The notes below the pieces were generated by a model that worked only from the letters and a program-made list of their open reading frames with translations, ran no database searches and had not been told where the DNA came from. Shown piece after piece: positions 41,668 through 50,901 of a DNA stretch of 64,000 nt. A program made the translations under genes and the position numbers. Positions within the stretch are counted from its first letter, which is position 1. Every line of letters begins with the position of its first letter. The stretch comes from Halodesulfovibrio aestuarii DSM 17919 = ATCC 29578 (GTDB lineage: Bacteria; Desulfobacterota; Desulfovibrionia; Desulfovibrionales; Desulfovibrionaceae): the NCBI RefSeq assembly GCF_000384815.1, contig NZ_ARQF01000021.1, forward strand, positions 434,001 through 498,000, read 5' to 3'.

Positions 41668-42354
41668 CTATCCTAGGAAATGAGCAAAAATTGGCGCAAA
41701 GAGGAGAGCGGGAAGCATATTGGTCAGTGAAATTGTGCGGAGCTCAAGCAGGCTGATGCCTATCCCGATAATTAGGGCACCACCGGTTGCTGTGAGCTCG
41801 GTCATCATACTTTCGGTCATGATTGGTTGCAAGTAGGTGGCGAACTCTGTGAGACTCCCCTGATAAAGAAAAACAGGAATGGCTGAAAATAAGACGCCAA
41901 TGCCGTAGGTGGCGGCAAAAGCCATAGCCGCGAATCCATCAAGGATAGCTTTTGCAAATAATATGGTGTGCTCGCCGCGGAGCCCCTCTTCAAATGAACC
42001 AAGAATTGCCATGGAGCCAATGCAGAAAAGTACGGACGTCGAAACAAAGCCTTCAGTAAATTTTGAGTTATTCGATTTAACGAGGGTTTTAAGTTTGTCC
42101 GCGGCACGCGTCAGCATGTTTTCCAAGTTGAGCAATTCACCTGTGATGGAACCTAAAAGTACGCTAAAAACGAGAACTAGCAGGTTCTTACTTTGCATCC
42201 CCATCTGAACCCCGATGATAAGAACGCACAGACCAAGACCGGAAAATACGATATGCCGTACCCGCTCAGGCAAACGGCCACCAAGCGCAAGGCCGCATGT
42301 ACCCCCGATGACGATACAGGCGACGTTGAATAATGATCCAAGAGGAAGAATCAC
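41668..42354 (-). CDS. DUF554 family membrane protein
   Basis: A 228-residue integral membrane protein with about seven helices and conserved glycines (LGSLFNVACIVIGGTCGLALGGRLP at the start, SMAILGSFEEGLRGEHTILFAKAILDG in the middle), as in DUF554/YdfK proteins. The transport or other activity of this family is not established. GTG 42354 is preceded by GGAG. It stands alone on the minus strand between tRNA-Pro copies 3 and 4. Confidence 0.85.
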   Translation of the reverse strand: MILPLGSLFNVACIVIGGTCGLALGGRLPERVRHIVFSGLGLCVLIIGVQMGMQSKNLLVLVFSVLLGSITGELLNLENMLTRAADKLKTLVKSNNSKFTEGFVSTSVLFCIGSMAILGSFEEGLRGEHTILFAKAILDGFAAMAFAATYGIGVLFSAIPVFLYQGSLTEFATYLQPIMTESMMTELTATGGALIIGIGISLLELRTISLTNMLPALLFAPIFAHFLG

Positions 42355-42471
42355 AGTATTAACTCCAACTTGACAAGTTTGTTAATAAAAGGGGTTGATA
42401 CGATGTATCTTTGCTAAAAGAAAGTGTTATTTGTTGGAAAAATCTATTTTGCGATTATGGTTTGAGCACAC

Positions 42472-42503
42472 AAAAAAAGCTCACAGTAAATACTGTGAGC
42501 TTT
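42472..42503 (-). terminator. Terminator of tRNA-Pro copy 4
   Basis: The stem AAGCTCACAGTA/TACTGTGAGCTT with a T-run on the minus strand is nearly identical to that of copy 1. Confidence 0.87.
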
Positions 42504-42510
42504 AAAATCA

Positions 42511-42587
<77 letters not shown>

Positions 42588-42784
42588 TCGCGGAAGAGTA
42601 CTAAGGAAAACTAACACAACTTGCAAGTAAAAAATAAAGAAAAAATCAAATTACTGTATTCAGAAAGTAGTTTTGATTGCCTCGCAGGAGGAAGGACAGC
42701 GTCTGTCTTGTGAGTAGGGCGTGGACTATAGAGAATTGAGGTGAAGAATTGCGCAGTCGTAAATTTTGTTGTGACTAAAAAAAT

Positions 42785-42813
42785 AAAAAAGCTCACGGCT
42801 TTCACCGTGAGCT
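42785..42813 (-). terminator. Terminator of tRNA-Pro copy 5
   Basis: The stem AAGCTCACGG/CCGTGAGCTT on the minus strand is followed by TTTTTTATTT. The stem sequence differs from copies 1-4 but matches copy 6. Confidence 0.85.
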
Positions 42814-42822
42814 TAAAATTCG

Positions 42823-42899
<77 letters not shown>

Positions 42900-43096
42900 T
42901 CGCGAAAGAGTACTAAGGAAAACTAACACAACTTGCAAGTAAAAAATGGAGAAAAAATCAAATTATTGTATTTGGGAAGCGTTTTTGATTGAACTGCAGG
43001 GGAAATGAAGGGGGGCTGTCTAGGGAACAGTAGACGGGCTATAGAGAATTGAGGTGAAGAATTACGCAGACGTAAATTTTGTTGTGACTAAAAAAT

Positions 43097-43125
43097 AAAA
43101 AAGCTCACGGCTTTCACCGTGAGCT
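43097..43125 (-). terminator. Terminator of tRNA-Pro copy 6
   Basis: The stem AGCTCACGG/CCGTGAGCT on the minus strand is followed by TTTTTTATTTTT, as for copy 5. Confidence 0.85.
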
Positions 43126-43133
43126 AAAATTCG

Positions 43134-43210
<77 letters not shown>

Positions 43211-43271
43211 TTGCGAAAAAGTGTTTAAGGGAAAGTTTTCTTGCTGGCAAGAGGAAATTTATAAATTAATG

Positions 43272-43775
43272 TTAAAATTCTATTCCCTTCTGTGCCGGAA
43301 TGCCTGCTTTGTAATGGTGCTTTATTTCTGTCATCTCGGTAACAAGATCTGCCTCATCAATAAGCCATTTGGGAGCATTTCGGCCTGAAAGCACTAAGTG
43401 GGTGTCGTTGTTTCTTGCCAGTGCTATTATTTCTTCCAGTTCCTCACGGGTAATAAGCTTGGCAGAAAGGGCATAGAGCACCTCGTCAAGAATAAGCATA
43501 TCAACGTCAAGGATGCGCTCTTTTGCCCACCAGATAAGCTTTTCAGAGGTTGCCCGATGCTTAGCAAATTGTTCAGGTTTGGTGAGGAAACCGTCACCTG
43601 GTGCAAAAAAGAGATTTCCCAGCAGCTTGTGTAACATATACTGCTCACCGGCCTGACTATCCCGCTTCATAAATTGTCCAAACGCAACGGTATGCTCCTG
43701 CCCCAGTGCTCGAATAGCCTGACCGACCGATGCTGTTGTTTTGCCCTTACCGTTTCCGGTGTTAACGAGAATCAT
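43272..43775 (-). CDS. cobO: Cob(I)alamin adenosyltransferase, CobO/BtuR type
   Basis: A 167-residue P-loop enzyme with the CobA/CobO start (MILVNTGNGKGKTTASVGQAIRALG) and DVDMLILDEVLYAL. It transfers the adenosyl group of ATP to corrinoids to make coenzyme B12 forms. ATG 43775 is preferred because GGAG stands five bases before it; a longer start at 43796 is unlikely. It overlaps the end of the amrS-like gene by 14 bases, so both are probably cotranscribed. Confidence 0.92.
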   Translation of the reverse strand: MILVNTGNGKGKTTASVGQAIRALGQEHTVAFGQFMKRDSQAGEQYMLHKLLGNLFFAPGDGFLTKPEQFAKHRATSEKLIWWAKERILDVDMLILDEVLYALSAKLITREELEEIIALARNNDTHLVLSGRNAPKWLIDEADLVTEMTEIKHHYKAGIPAQKGIEF

Positions 43776-44802
43776 GAGTACTCCATATGCCTGCAATTTT
43801 TGCCTTGCAGGTTGGACAGGTTGAATAATCGCCTTTAGCTGCGGTGTAGCCCTTACGTGGTATTACAGTGTGACCACATTCAGGACAATGGGTATCGCGT
43901 CCGTTGTGTCCTTGCACATTTCCTATGTATACATAATGCAATCCAGCTTTTTTGCCAATATCAGCGGCTTGTTCTAGCGTTTCCAGTGGAGTTGGAAAGT
44001 GGTTCTGCATTTTATATGTTGGATAGAATCGGGAAATGTGCCACGGAGTGTCACTGCCGAGCTCATCGTTAATAAAACGGGCAATGGTTGTGAGTTCTTT
44101 TTTGTTGTCGTTTTCTTCCGGGATGACCAGTGTGGTTACTTCCAGCCACCATCCCATATTGCGGATGGTTTTTAAGTTCTGAAGTACGGGGCGGATATGT
44201 GCTCCACAAATAGTGTGGTAGAATGACTCTGATGCGGCCTTCAGGTCTATATTGCAGGCATGGATTAGGTCTTTTAGTTCTGCAAGGCATTCAGGAGACT
44301 GGAATCCGTTGGAGACCATAATATTTTTTAAACCATGCTTTATGGCAAGTGCTGCTGTTTCTGCCATGAGTTCAAAAAAAATGGTTGGTTCAGAGTATGT
44401 ATAGGCGATAGACTCTGCACCAGATTCAAGTGCCAGCTCGATAATATGTTCAGGCTTGGTCAGTTGCCCTGTAATGCATCCGGTTAGCCGGGGTGTTGTT
44501 GAGAGCGAATAGTTCTGGCAAAATGAACATGACAGGTTGCAGCCCACTGTGCCGAACGAGAACGTGTTTGTTCCGGGAAGAAAGTGGTACAGCGGTTTTT
44601 TCTCAACAGGATCTAAGTTGGCGGCCGCTACTTTATCGAACACAAGAGTAAACAGTTTACCATTTATGTTTTTACGTACACCACAGATTCCGGTATGATC
44701 CGGTGCAATATTGCAAAAGTGGCTGCAAAGTCTGCACTGAACGTTGGTAGGTGCAGAATCTTCCGACTTACCTAGAGGTCTCCATAGTCTCGCAAGGTGC
44801 AT
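43762..44802 (-). CDS. amrS: AmmeMemoRadiSam system radical SAM enzyme (AmrS)
   Basis: A 346-residue radical SAM protein. An N-terminal cysteine segment (CRLCSHFCNI...GICGVRKN) precedes the CxxxCxxC cluster loop CNLSCSFCQN. The middle has YTYSEPTIFFELM and the C-terminus has a zinc-ribbon-like CPECGH...CPTCKAK. This domain set matches AmrS (formerly PflA-related MJ0804-type). The chemistry of AmrS proteins is not settled. No AmrA/AmrB genes lie adjacent here. Confidence 0.88.
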   Translation of the reverse strand: MHLARLWRPLGKSEDSAPTNVQCRLCSHFCNIAPDHTGICGVRKNINGKLFTLVFDKVAAANLDPVEKKPLYHFLPGTNTFSFGTVGCNLSCSFCQNYSLSTTPRLTGCITGQLTKPEHIIELALESGAESIAYTYSEPTIFFELMAETAALAIKHGLKNIMVSNGFQSPECLAELKDLIHACNIDLKAASESFYHTICGAHIRPVLQNLKTIRNMGWWLEVTTLVIPEENDNKKELTTIARFINDELGSDTPWHISRFYPTYKMQNHFPTPLETLEQAADIGKKAGLHYVYIGNVQGHNGRDTHCPECGHTVIPRKGYTAAKGDYSTCPTCKAKIAGIWSTHDSR

Positions 44803-44808
44803 AGTAAC

Positions 44809-45129
44809 CTACTTTTTGTATTTTGAGATGTCTGGTTTTAATTCAATAATGATCGGGTACTGACCACTAGTGTATTTATTACAATCATTCTCTTTTTGTT
44901 TTTGCGGTTTCACTTGCATGATTCTATCACCACTTGGAGAGTCTTCTTTGATAATGATGTCTGGAGAATCTGTTCCAATGACTCTGTCTTGTCTGTGTTC
45001 TTTAGAAATATTTTTGGCAAAAGTGGGGGAAGGGGCAAGTATTATTGCACATATTGCAACTGTAAAGAGCGTGTAAAACGCGTTTTTTGGTATGAATGAG
45101 GAAATCGTTGTAATTGAGATGTGGTGCAT
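44809..45129 (-). CDS. Small secreted protein, unknown
   Basis: A 106-residue protein with an N-terminal signal sequence (hydrophobic TLFTVAICAIILAPSPTFA with probable cleavage after TFA) and a polar, Lys/Asp-rich mature part. It has a good ribosome site (AAGGGAGAA). It ends six bases before amrS and may be its operon leader. No family is recognised. Confidence 0.6.
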   Translation of the reverse strand: MHHISITTISSFIPKNAFYTLFTVAICAIILAPSPTFAKNISKEHRQDRVIGTDSPDIIIKEDSPSGDRIMQVKPQKQKENDCNKYTSGQYPIIIELKPDISKYKK

Positions 45130-45218
45130 GTGTTTCTCCCTTGCTCTTTATTTCGTAAAAGCCTATGTACGGGCTTCCCGAAGGATCTTGTTATCATACT
45201 AGTATCAAGGAGCAGATA

Positions 45219-46274
45219 ATGTCTGAAGATCGTTCAAGAGCGTATACCGAAGCAGGTGTTGATATTAATGCAGGAAACGCCCTTGTTGATAGAATTAAGC
45301 ACGTTGTAGCCGATACCCATACGAAAGGTGTACTTTCTGATATTGGTGGCTTCGGTGGCTTATTCAAACCGGATCTGTCGGGTATGGAAGAGCCTGTGCT
45401 CGTGTCCGGAACCGATGGTGTTGGAACTAAGCTCAAGCTGGCCTTCATGTTCGACAAACATGATACAGTAGGTATCGACCTCGTTGCCATGAGCGTTAAT
45501 GATATTCTGGTTCAGGGTGCAAAGCCACTCTTTTTCCTTGATTATTTCGCCACAGGTAAGCTTGATGTAGATAAAGCCGAGCAGGTGGTTGCCGGAGTGG
45601 CTGCGGGGTGCCGTATGTCCAAGATGGCTCTGCTGGGCGGAGAAACAGCTGAAATGGCTGATATGTATGAAGAAGGTGAGTACGACCTTGCCGGATTCTG
45701 TGTTGGCATGGTGGATAATGCCAATATCGTAGATGGGTCTGATATTCGTGTAGGTGATGCGATTATCGGTCTTGGTTCTACTGGTATCCATTCAAATGGA
45801 TACACTCTCGTACGTAAACTTTTTGAAGAAAGCGGGCTCTCCGGTGATGATATCATGCCGGGTACAGACAAAAAAATGTCTGATGTGTTGCTTGAACCTA
45901 CCGCCATTTATACAGAAATAGTAGGCGTGCTTATGCGAGATTTTAATCTCAAAGGCATGGTGCATGTGACCGGCGGTGGCTTCTACGACAATATCCCTCG
46001 CGTGCTTCATTCTTCCGTGCGCGCTTCTATCTCCTTTGGCTCATGGGATGTGCTTCCAGTATTTAACTGGTTGAAAGAGCAGGGTGATTTGAGCTGGCCG
46101 GAAATGCTGCAGATTTTTAACTGTGGTATCGGATATGCGATTATTGTGAACGCTGACGATAAGGACGATGTTATGTCCCGTCTCGAAGCAATGAATCAGG
46201 ATGCATGGGTTATCGGCAGCATTGAAAAGCGCGATGACCAGGAAGTTGAACAGGTTGATGTGGTTTTTTCATAA
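45219..46274 (+). CDS. purM: Phosphoribosylformylglycinamidine cyclo-ligase (AIR synthetase)
   Basis: A 351-residue purine-biosynthesis enzyme that closes the imidazole ring using ATP. Typical PurM segments are YTEAGVDINAGNALVDRIK, GTDGVGTKLKLAF, LLGGETAEMADMY, GIHSNGYTLVRK and MVHVTGGGFYDNIPR. ATG 45219 follows AAGGAG; an upstream ATG at 45165 lacks a ribosome site. A terminator follows at 46303. It seems to be a single-gene unit. Confidence 0.97.
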   Translation: MSEDRSRAYTEAGVDINAGNALVDRIKHVVADTHTKGVLSDIGGFGGLFKPDLSGMEEPVLVSGTDGVGTKLKLAFMFDKHDTVGIDLVAMSVNDILVQGAKPLFFLDYFATGKLDVDKAEQVVAGVAAGCRMSKMALLGGETAEMADMYEEGEYDLAGFCVGMVDNANIVDGSDIRVGDAIIGLGSTGIHSNGYTLVRKLFEESGLSGDDIMPGTDKKMSDVLLEPTAIYTEIVGVLMRDFNLKGMVHVTGGGFYDNIPRVLHSSVRASISFGSWDVLPVFNWLKEQGDLSWPEMLQIFNCGIGYAIIVNADDKDDVMSRLEAMNQDAWVIGSIEKRDDQEVEQVDVVFS

Positions 46275-46302
46275 CCCGTTTGAAATTTCCAGTTTTTGCA
46301 AT

Positions 46303-46338
46303 AAAGGCCGGACTCCGTTTGGGTGTCCGGCCTTTTTC
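46303..46338 (+). terminator. Terminator after purM
   Basis: AAGGCCGGAC and GTGTCCGGCCTT form the stem, followed by five T residues. Confidence 0.9.
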
Positions 46339-46420
46339 GTATATATAAAACTCTGGTGTTTTGCAGCATGATACAGTACCTTTGGACAACTGAAATTGTA
46401 AGGCATACAGTAGATTTAAT

Positions 46421-47350
46421 ATGATGAAACAAAAATTAGTACTCGTTGGTATAGCGTTGGCAACTGTGCTTATGTTCAGTTCGCTTGTTCAGGCTCGCGT
46501 TGCTCAATCTGTCTGGTATGAATCAGTACCTGAAGGTGCTGAGGCAGGCGCGTACGCAGTTCGTTCCCGTTCTGCTGCGTTACAGGCTGCATTTATAAAT
46601 GCTGTGTTTGATGAATCGCTGGAAGTTATTGGCTATCCTATTACGGATGTACGTAAAGAAGAACTGCGTCAGTTCCTGTCTCCAAAAGCAAAAACATATG
46701 TTTTGAGCTATCGGGAGTTAGGTTCTACTCATATGGCGGATGGATATGGACAGGAAATGTCTGTTGAAGTTTCTGTAAACCGTTCTTCATTAACATCTCT
46801 CATAAAGCGTCTTGGATTTTTTAAAACCAGAACCGCTCCTGTTGTGTACAATCCCCAATACTCAGGTGTGCAGAGTGAGACATGGGAAAAGTTAGGCCGC
46901 CTTCACCAGCTGTACGGCTTGCGTCCTGATTATAATTCCTCACTCATTCTTGTAATGAATACGGTTGGAGATCATTGGGAATTGTCGTTGCAGGGTGCGG
47001 GTGCTCCTATTACTGCTCAATCTAAGAGTTTAGATGCGGCTTGGCATACTGTGTGGGGAAAATATTTTTCACAAAGTGCAAGCCCGCAGCCCATAGGAAA
47101 TTCTCGACAAGGCGTGTTGCAGGTTCGAGGCTGGTTATTCCCAGACGGGGTAGAAGCTTTCGATCGGGTATTACGAGGTTGGGTAGGCTCTGCGTCAGGC
47201 GCACGACTGGAAGCGGTAGTGATTCAGTCTGACTCTGTGGCGGCTCGTTGGGTTGTAACGTCAAAAAATATCGATCTGGTTCTTTCCAAATTATCTGAAT
47301 ATGTTAACGGACGCGGGCTGACATACGATTTTCAGCCAGCAGCCGAGTAG
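46421..47350 (+). CDS. Secreted DUF2066-like protein
   Basis: A 309-residue protein with a signal peptide (VLVGIALATVLMFSSLVQA). The mature start RVAQSVWYESVP leads into a region resembling DUF2066 proteins of Proteobacteria (SRSAALQAAFINAVFDESLEVIG). No catalytic motif is visible. It is likely a periplasmic or envelope-associated protein of unknown function. No clear ribosome-binding site precedes the tandem ATGs at 46421. Confidence 0.6.
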   Translation: MMKQKLVLVGIALATVLMFSSLVQARVAQSVWYESVPEGAEAGAYAVRSRSAALQAAFINAVFDESLEVIGYPITDVRKEELRQFLSPKAKTYVLSYRELGSTHMADGYGQEMSVEVSVNRSSLTSLIKRLGFFKTRTAPVVYNPQYSGVQSETWEKLGRLHQLYGLRPDYNSSLILVMNTVGDHWELSLQGAGAPITAQSKSLDAAWHTVWGKYFSQSASPQPIGNSRQGVLQVRGWLFPDGVEAFDRVLRGWVGSASGARLEAVVIQSDSVAARWVVTSKNIDLVLSKLSEYVNGRGLTYDFQPAAE

Positions 47351-47362
47351 GCTCTTATGAAA

Positions 47363-47401
47363 TACAAAAATCCCGAAGTACTGAGTACCTCGGGATTTTT
47401 T
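47363..47401. terminator. Bidirectional terminator between the DUF2066-like gene and tatA
   Basis: AAAATCCCGA and TCGGGATTTT pair around AGTACTGAGTACC, with A-rich and T-rich flanks on the two sides. It can serve the converging transcripts of both neighbours. Confidence 0.85.
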
Positions 47402-47419
47402 GTAAGCTGAATAAGCTTG

Positions 47420-47608
47420 CTATTCTTCGTCTTTTTTCTTTTCGGAAGTTGGAGTGACATCAATTTCATCAGGCTCTGTAGTAGCCTTTTTGAAATTTTT
47501 AATGGCACGGCCAAGTCCTCCGCCGATTTCTGGAAGCTTGTTGGCTCCGAAAACGAGCAGAACAAGGACGAGAATAACTAATAATTCTGGAATACCGATA
47601 CCGAACAT
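47420..47608 (-). CDS. tatA: Twin-arginine translocase subunit TatA
   Basis: A 62-residue protein: one transmembrane helix ([29 protein letters not shown]), the FG hinge, then an amphipathic helix and an acidic/basic tail. It oligomerises to form the protein-conducting part of the Tat export system. ATG 47608 follows GGAGGG. tatB/tatC are not adjacent, so it is an orphan tatA as in many Desulfovibrio genomes. Confidence 0.93.
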   Translation of the reverse strand: MFGIGIPELLVILVLVLLVFGANKLPEIGGGLGRAIKNFKKATTEPDEIDVTPTSEKKKDEE

Positions 47609-47698
47609 AGTTCCCTCCATAGGATATGTTGCCGCTATACACACGGGGGGCAAACAGGTCAAGGGGTTGTTCTTGTGTCGGCTCCCGTAATATGTCGA

Positions 47699-47735
47699 TT
47701 AACAAACGGAAAAAAGGCAGTATTCTGTTTGTTAA
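47699..47735. repeat. Inverted repeat upstream of the flavin oxidoreductase gene
   Basis: TTAACAAAC (47699-47707) and GTTTGTTAA (47727-47735) are perfect 9-bp complements, 19 bases apart, 27 bases before the ATG at 47763. No T-run follows, so an operator is more likely than a terminator. It is not a standard Rex site, whose arms face the other way. Confidence 0.5.
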
Positions 47736-47762
47736 GTTTATAAGAAAAGAGGAAGTTTTAAA

Positions 47763-49388
47763 ATGGAACGTATTGTCATTATCAGTTCAGGTCTTGCAGG
47801 TGCAAAGACCGCAGCGCGGATTAAAAGGCAGGCTCCGTCTGCTGAAGTAAATCTACTTGTTCCTATTGAAGTTGAAGAAGGTTCCAAAGAGGGGATATTC
47901 GGAAAATGCAACCCAATGGCACATGTTTCTTCTGTTTTGCTTGATGCTAAACAGATCAGTGTGCTTCCAATGGCCTCAATGGAGTTGGATTTCGAAAATA
48001 AAACTGTTCACGCTTCTTCTCCGCAAGGCTGTATTCCTATTCGCTATACAAAGTTGATTATGGAAATTGATGCGGCACCAAGATTGCCTCGCGCTATTCG
48101 TGGCGCACAGAATGTAATTCCTTGGCCGCTTGAGCAAGCGGGCCTTGTTGATGAATGGCTGGAAAGTTACGATCCGAAGACAGCCGTTGTATATGGCGGT
48201 GCTCATGCTATGTCCCTTATTGATCCGCTTCTCAAAGCCGGAGTGTCTGTAACGTGGGCACGTTCAGAGTGTTCAGAGTTTGATCCGGAATTCTGGCATA
48301 TCGTGAGCAACAAAGTTGAATCGGGTGCAGAAGGTAAGGTGCGTGTTGTTCCTATGACAGAAACAGCTGTGATGCCCGAATTAAATGCAGAGGGCGATGT
48401 CCGAGCATTAGCTTGTGGTTCTGAAGTTGTTGAAGGGGACGTATTCTTCTGGGCAGATACCCCTCGTGCTGTCCATCCTATCGTTGCAGAGCAGGGTGTT
48501 GACCTTGATCCTTCCGGTTTTATCGCAGTCAACGAAGATTTTTCTTGCGGACTTGAAGATGTTTATCTCTTCGGTTCAGCCGTTGCTGCAAAACGTGCAG
48601 AAGTAACGGGCAAATCCAATGCTCCTTTTGAAGCAAGCTCTGTGGGGTCTCTTATTACTCACGGACGGGTGTTAAGCTCTGTTGCTTTGGAACAGCCGGT
48701 AACATGGAACGGTAGTTGTGCCTCTTCCCGTTATCAGGCAGCAGATTGTGCTGCTTTCCGTACAGGACTTACCCAAAAAGAAGCTGTAGAAGCCGGATAC
48801 GAACCTGAATTTGTAATCTTTAATGCTACTCCTGTTTTGGCTGGTATTAACGCTAAAGCTGTTGTTAAACTTGTATGTGACAAGGCAAGCGGCATTGTGC
48901 TCGGTGCACAGGCATGCGGTGCGCTTGATGCCGGATGGATTGATGGGGTAGCTGCTGGTACAGCGGTTGCTCTTGCCAGCAATATGACCGTACAGACATT
49001 GTCCTGTGTTGACATGGTCGCAGGTGGTATGATGTTGAATAAAGCTGCTTCAATGCTTTCAAACAAGCTTGAAGAGCGAATTTTCGGTATTACCCCTGAT
49101 GAACTGATTGCTTCGCGTGAAGCGGGGGCAAAGTTCTTTGTCTTGGATCTGCGAGACCAGATTGCATGGCGCGCCGGGCATATTGAAGACGCATACAATA
49201 TTCCGTTCACTCAGCTTAAAAAGCGTTTGCAGGATGAAGTGCCGCGCTTTACTCCGTTGGTAATTGTAAGCCATGACTCAGATATTCCATACTCTATTGC
49301 CTGCTATCTTTATGGGCTCGGTGCAACAAGCCTTTACGTGCTTGATGGCGGAATGGAGTTGTGGCCGTACGACCTTGTTGTAGGTTAG
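47763..49388 (+). CDS. FAD-dependent CoA-disulfide-reductase-like oxidoreductase with degenerate rhodanese domain
   Basis: A 541-residue protein with the architecture of CoA-disulfide reductase/NADH oxidase fused to rhodanese. The N-terminus is a weak dinucleotide fold (ISSGLAGAKTAARIKRQAP), with a cysteine in FGKCNPMAH where the catalytic Cys43 of these enzymes lies. The dimerisation domain includes VKLVCDKASGIVLGAQACG, and the rhodanese domain starts near FFVLDLRDQIAWRAGHIEDAYNIP. The rhodanese active loop reads SHDSDIPYS, with no cysteine, so sulfurtransferase activity is unlikely. A role in polysulfide or thiol redox is inferred. Confidence 0.8.
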   Translation: MERIVIISSGLAGAKTAARIKRQAPSAEVNLLVPIEVEEGSKEGIFGKCNPMAHVSSVLLDAKQISVLPMASMELDFENKTVHASSPQGCIPIRYTKLIMEIDAAPRLPRAIRGAQNVIPWPLEQAGLVDEWLESYDPKTAVVYGGAHAMSLIDPLLKAGVSVTWARSECSEFDPEFWHIVSNKVESGAEGKVRVVPMTETAVMPELNAEGDVRALACGSEVVEGDVFFWADTPRAVHPIVAEQGVDLDPSGFIAVNEDFSCGLEDVYLFGSAVAAKRAEVTGKSNAPFEASSVGSLITHGRVLSSVALEQPVTWNGSCASSRYQAADCAAFRTGLTQKEAVEAGYEPEFVIFNATPVLAGINAKAVVKLVCDKASGIVLGAQACGALDAGWIDGVAAGTAVALASNMTVQTLSCVDMVAGGMMLNKAASMLSNKLEERIFGITPDELIASREAGAKFFVLDLRDQIAWRAGHIEDAYNIPFTQLKKRLQDEVPRFTPLVIVSHDSDIPYSIACYLYGLGATSLYVLDGGMELWPYDLVVG

Positions 49389-49390
49389 TT

Positions 49391-49807
49391 ATGGTTGCTC
49401 AGGTTCAAAAACTACCAGGAGTTCATTGCGCTTTCTACCAGCAAGGACATTGTTTGTATGAAGAGCATGTAAACCCTGGGGATCACATTGAGTGGACTTG
49501 TTCAGAGATTACTCGTTTTATGCAGGAATACGACGAGTTCGTTGACCGTGCTGATCGTTTTTCTTTGGATGATGATCGGGCTGCAAGGTTGTGGGAGTCG
49601 CATGAGGCAGAGTTGCCTCCGGCGGGTGCGCTGTGTTCAGCCTATTGTTCTGATATGTGTAAGCAGTGCGCAGGTGGTGATAACCTTACTGACTGCTGTT
49701 ACGAGTTGAACCTGATCTGTATATTGAAATTGCCTGTTTGTGCCGGCGTTTGTCGCCGGTACAAACATTCTCAAATCTCTGGAACAGCCTCTGGGTGTTC
49801 GCGATAA
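49391..49807 (+). CDS. Cysteine-rich protein, unknown
   Basis: A 138-residue protein that starts two bases after the oxidoreductase stop. It has 15 or so cysteines in scattered groups (CSAYCSDMCKQCAGG, CCYELNLIC, CAGVCRRYK). A metal or iron-sulfur binding role is possible. No named family is recognised. The tight spacing suggests an operon with the oxidoreductase and the next gene. Confidence 0.6.
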   Translation: MVAQVQKLPGVHCAFYQQGHCLYEEHVNPGDHIEWTCSEITRFMQEYDEFVDRADRFSLDDDRAARLWESHEAELPPAGALCSAYCSDMCKQCAGGDNLTDCCYELNLICILKLPVCAGVCRRYKHSQISGTASGCSR

Positions 49808-49819
49808 TTAGGTGACTTA

Positions 49820-50680
49820 ATGAGCGCATCAGAATCGAAAAAAGTTACTCTCGTTATGCCGGCAGTGCAGCCGCAGCATGTGACTACAGCATTACCGGAA
49901 GGAATTCAGTTCTGTTCTCCGGGGTTGCGAGAAGCCACAGGTACATTGTTTTTTGTATCGCCGGAGCTTCCGATGAACCCGGCAGAAGCTCGCGGGCAGT
50001 TGCATGACTTGCTTCAATATGGGCTTTCTTTTCATAGTGCCCGTGATATGTCCGGTGTGGTGCTTGCAGAACGGTTTGCAAAAAAGGAGACTCCTAAACC
50101 TCTTGCAGATGAATTTGCAGAGCTGGACTCCTTTGTAGCTACAGGTAAATTTGTACCAGTAGAAAAAGATGAGCCTGTGGTTGATACAGGATTGCAGGTG
50201 CGTATCGCTGCGCAAAAGACCTTGTTGCTTGCATGGGACATGGAAAGCCGTGTTGCCGAACTTGCGGCTTTAAAAGATAAATTTACGACATCCAGCGCCA
50301 ATATGGATGCCATTCTTGGTATCACAGATGAGGATGATCTGGAAGAACTCCCGGGGATTGAGCCAAAGCTGACCTTGCAGGGAGATGTGGAAGAGGATCT
50401 GGGAGTGCCTTGGCGCGCAGTTGCAGGTGCTATTATTGAATTTGCACCGGCCTGTGCTCGTTTTGTTGCGGTAAAGAAAGAACTTGTTGATGTGGTTGCC
50501 GATATTGGCAAGGACATTACACCAGACTCTGTAACCGTTGAAGAATATGGCTTCGTGCTCCCTCAGGAGCATGGCTGGAAGTTATATTCTGTCAAGGCAT
50601 ATGCGTTATTGGGACACACTCGTGCGCCGGAAGGTAGAGACAGCCTTAACCGTACGTTAGAAATTTTTACAGTAGCGTAA
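49820..50680 (+). CDS. Protein of unknown function in the oxidoreductase operon
   Basis: A 286-residue acidic cytoplasmic protein without signal peptide or membrane segments. The first 60 residues are beta-rich (KKVTLVMPAVQPQHVT), the rest is helical with Leu/Glu-rich stretches. No motif is recognised. It sits 12 bases after the cysteine-rich gene and likely belongs to the same transcript. Confidence 0.6.
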   Translation: MSASESKKVTLVMPAVQPQHVTTALPEGIQFCSPGLREATGTLFFVSPELPMNPAEARGQLHDLLQYGLSFHSARDMSGVVLAERFAKKETPKPLADEFAELDSFVATGKFVPVEKDEPVVDTGLQVRIAAQKTLLLAWDMESRVAELAALKDKFTTSSANMDAILGITDEDDLEELPGIEPKLTLQGDVEEDLGVPWRAVAGAIIEFAPACARFVAVKKELVDVVADIGKDITPDSVTVEEYGFVLPQEHGWKLYSVKAYALLGHTRAPEGRDSLNRTLEIFTVA

Positions 50681-50901
50681 TAAGCTGATGACAGAACTAC
50701 CCCCTGTTGCGCTCTTTTTAGGAGCATTATTGTGTAAGGCGCAGGACATTGCGTATGATTGGCTGGCCTTTTTTGTAAAGCCAAATTAAAGTATGTAGCT
50801 AGCTTTGTTACGACTCTGATTTATAAATAGGTCGACTTCAACTTGCATTCAAAGGGTGTTGTCATCTGCTTGGAAATTACGAAAAAGCGGACATAGCGAG
50901 A

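Noticed and set aside
47699-47735. Rex-type redox operator
   Set aside because: Rex sites read TTGTTAA...TTAACAA. Here the arms face the opposite way and the spacer is too long, so only a generic inverted repeat is reported.
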